NCBI GenBank assembly: GCA_905478995.1 | Contig: CAJQKT010000050.1 | Span: 1-44,248 of the forward strand | Source of the DNA: an uncultured Pseudomonadales bacterium | GTDB taxonomy: Bacteria; Pseudomonadota; Gammaproteobacteria; Pseudomonadales; UBA7434 | Length of the DNA stretch: 44,248 nucleotides | Reading direction: 5' to 3' | Shown: positions 44,210 to 44,248 of the stretch, piece after piece | How the letters are laid out: the number at the start of each line of letters is the position of its first letter | Numbering within the stretch: the stretch's first letter is position 1 | Position numbers and translations under genes: made by a program | The notes under the pieces: generated by a model | Told to the model about the DNA's origin: nothing | The model's database searches: none | What the model saw: the letters and a program-made list of their open reading frames with translations, nothing else

Positions 44210-44248
44210 CTACTTCTTGGACCGAGCTACTACGTCGTTGATGGTGCT
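44210..44248 (-). CDS. Possible 3' end of a convergent gene
   Basis: On the minus strand a frame with no stop enters from the right edge and ends with TAG at 44212-44210, giving the C-terminal residues STINDVVARSKK. It would face lpxK with an 8-base gap. Twelve codons are too few to identify or to be confident of coding. Confidence 0.3.
   Translation of the reverse strand, partial: STINDVVARSKK

Overview
The window is a stretch of gammaproteobacterial chromosome of roughly balanced base composition. It is dense with housekeeping genes and shows no phage, transposon, CRISPR, tRNA or rRNA. Several blocks have gene orders I recall from Pseudomonas and its relatives: epmC-pdxB; tlpA / arsC-like-wrbA-DUF2069; smc-zipA-ligA; PilZ gene / lolC-lolD-lolE-comEC-exbB-exbD-lpxK. 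I therefore infer a Pseudomonadales/Cellvibrionales-type bacterium. The lineage call rests on protein resemblance and synteny from memory, not on a search.

Layout. 1-1912: the end of an epmC-like gene, then pdxB and tadA (ATGA overlap). 2003-3670 (minus): mltF. 4058-8020: purL, which appears to start at a CTG codon. 8392-11257: secD-secF without the usual yajC upstream. 11387-12781: ppnN. 12797-14497 (minus): a SutA-like small protein, a DUF6316-like protein and a TlpA-type lipoprotein. 14713-16179: arsC-like, wrbA and a DUF2069 membrane protein. 16192-18553 (minus): a FliK-domain protein, a detached FlhB C-terminal-like protein and a possible overlapping small ORF. 18991-26677: a complete ccmABCDEFGHI operon for System I cytochrome c maturation. 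26973-33664: smc, zipA and ligA. 33669-34672 (minus): a small secreted protein and a PilZ protein. 35104-38502: lolCDE. 38679-44201: comEC, exbB, exbD and lpxK. A few codons of a convergent gene may lie at the right edge.

How the genes work together. The ccm genes form one tightly coupled unit, with 1-17 bp overlaps at most junctions. It exports heme (CcmABCD), chaperones it on CcmE and ligates it to apocytochromes (CcmFGHI), which implies respiration with c-type cytochromes. The lol, lpxK, secDF and mltF genes serve the envelope. The smc, zipA and ligA genes serve chromosome organisation, division and replication. purL, pdxB and ppnN serve purine, vitamin B6 and nucleotide metabolism.

The least ordinary signals are not in the conserved genes. 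They are: (i) short tandem repeats, mostly with a 7-bp period, in two gene-free gaps (18678-18740 and about 34832-35028) that share the 10-mer GTTCAGGGCT; (ii) the CTG start of purL; (iii) two DnaA-box-like sites and two perfect inverted repeats ahead of smc; (iv) a FliK-like/FlhB-C-like pair away from any flagellar cluster; (v) a PilZ protein whose two signature motifs are about 90 residues apart. I found no convincing new multi-gene system, and most of the window is ordinary core genome. Many starts given here were moved from the longest open frame, using ribosome binding sites and family N-termini.
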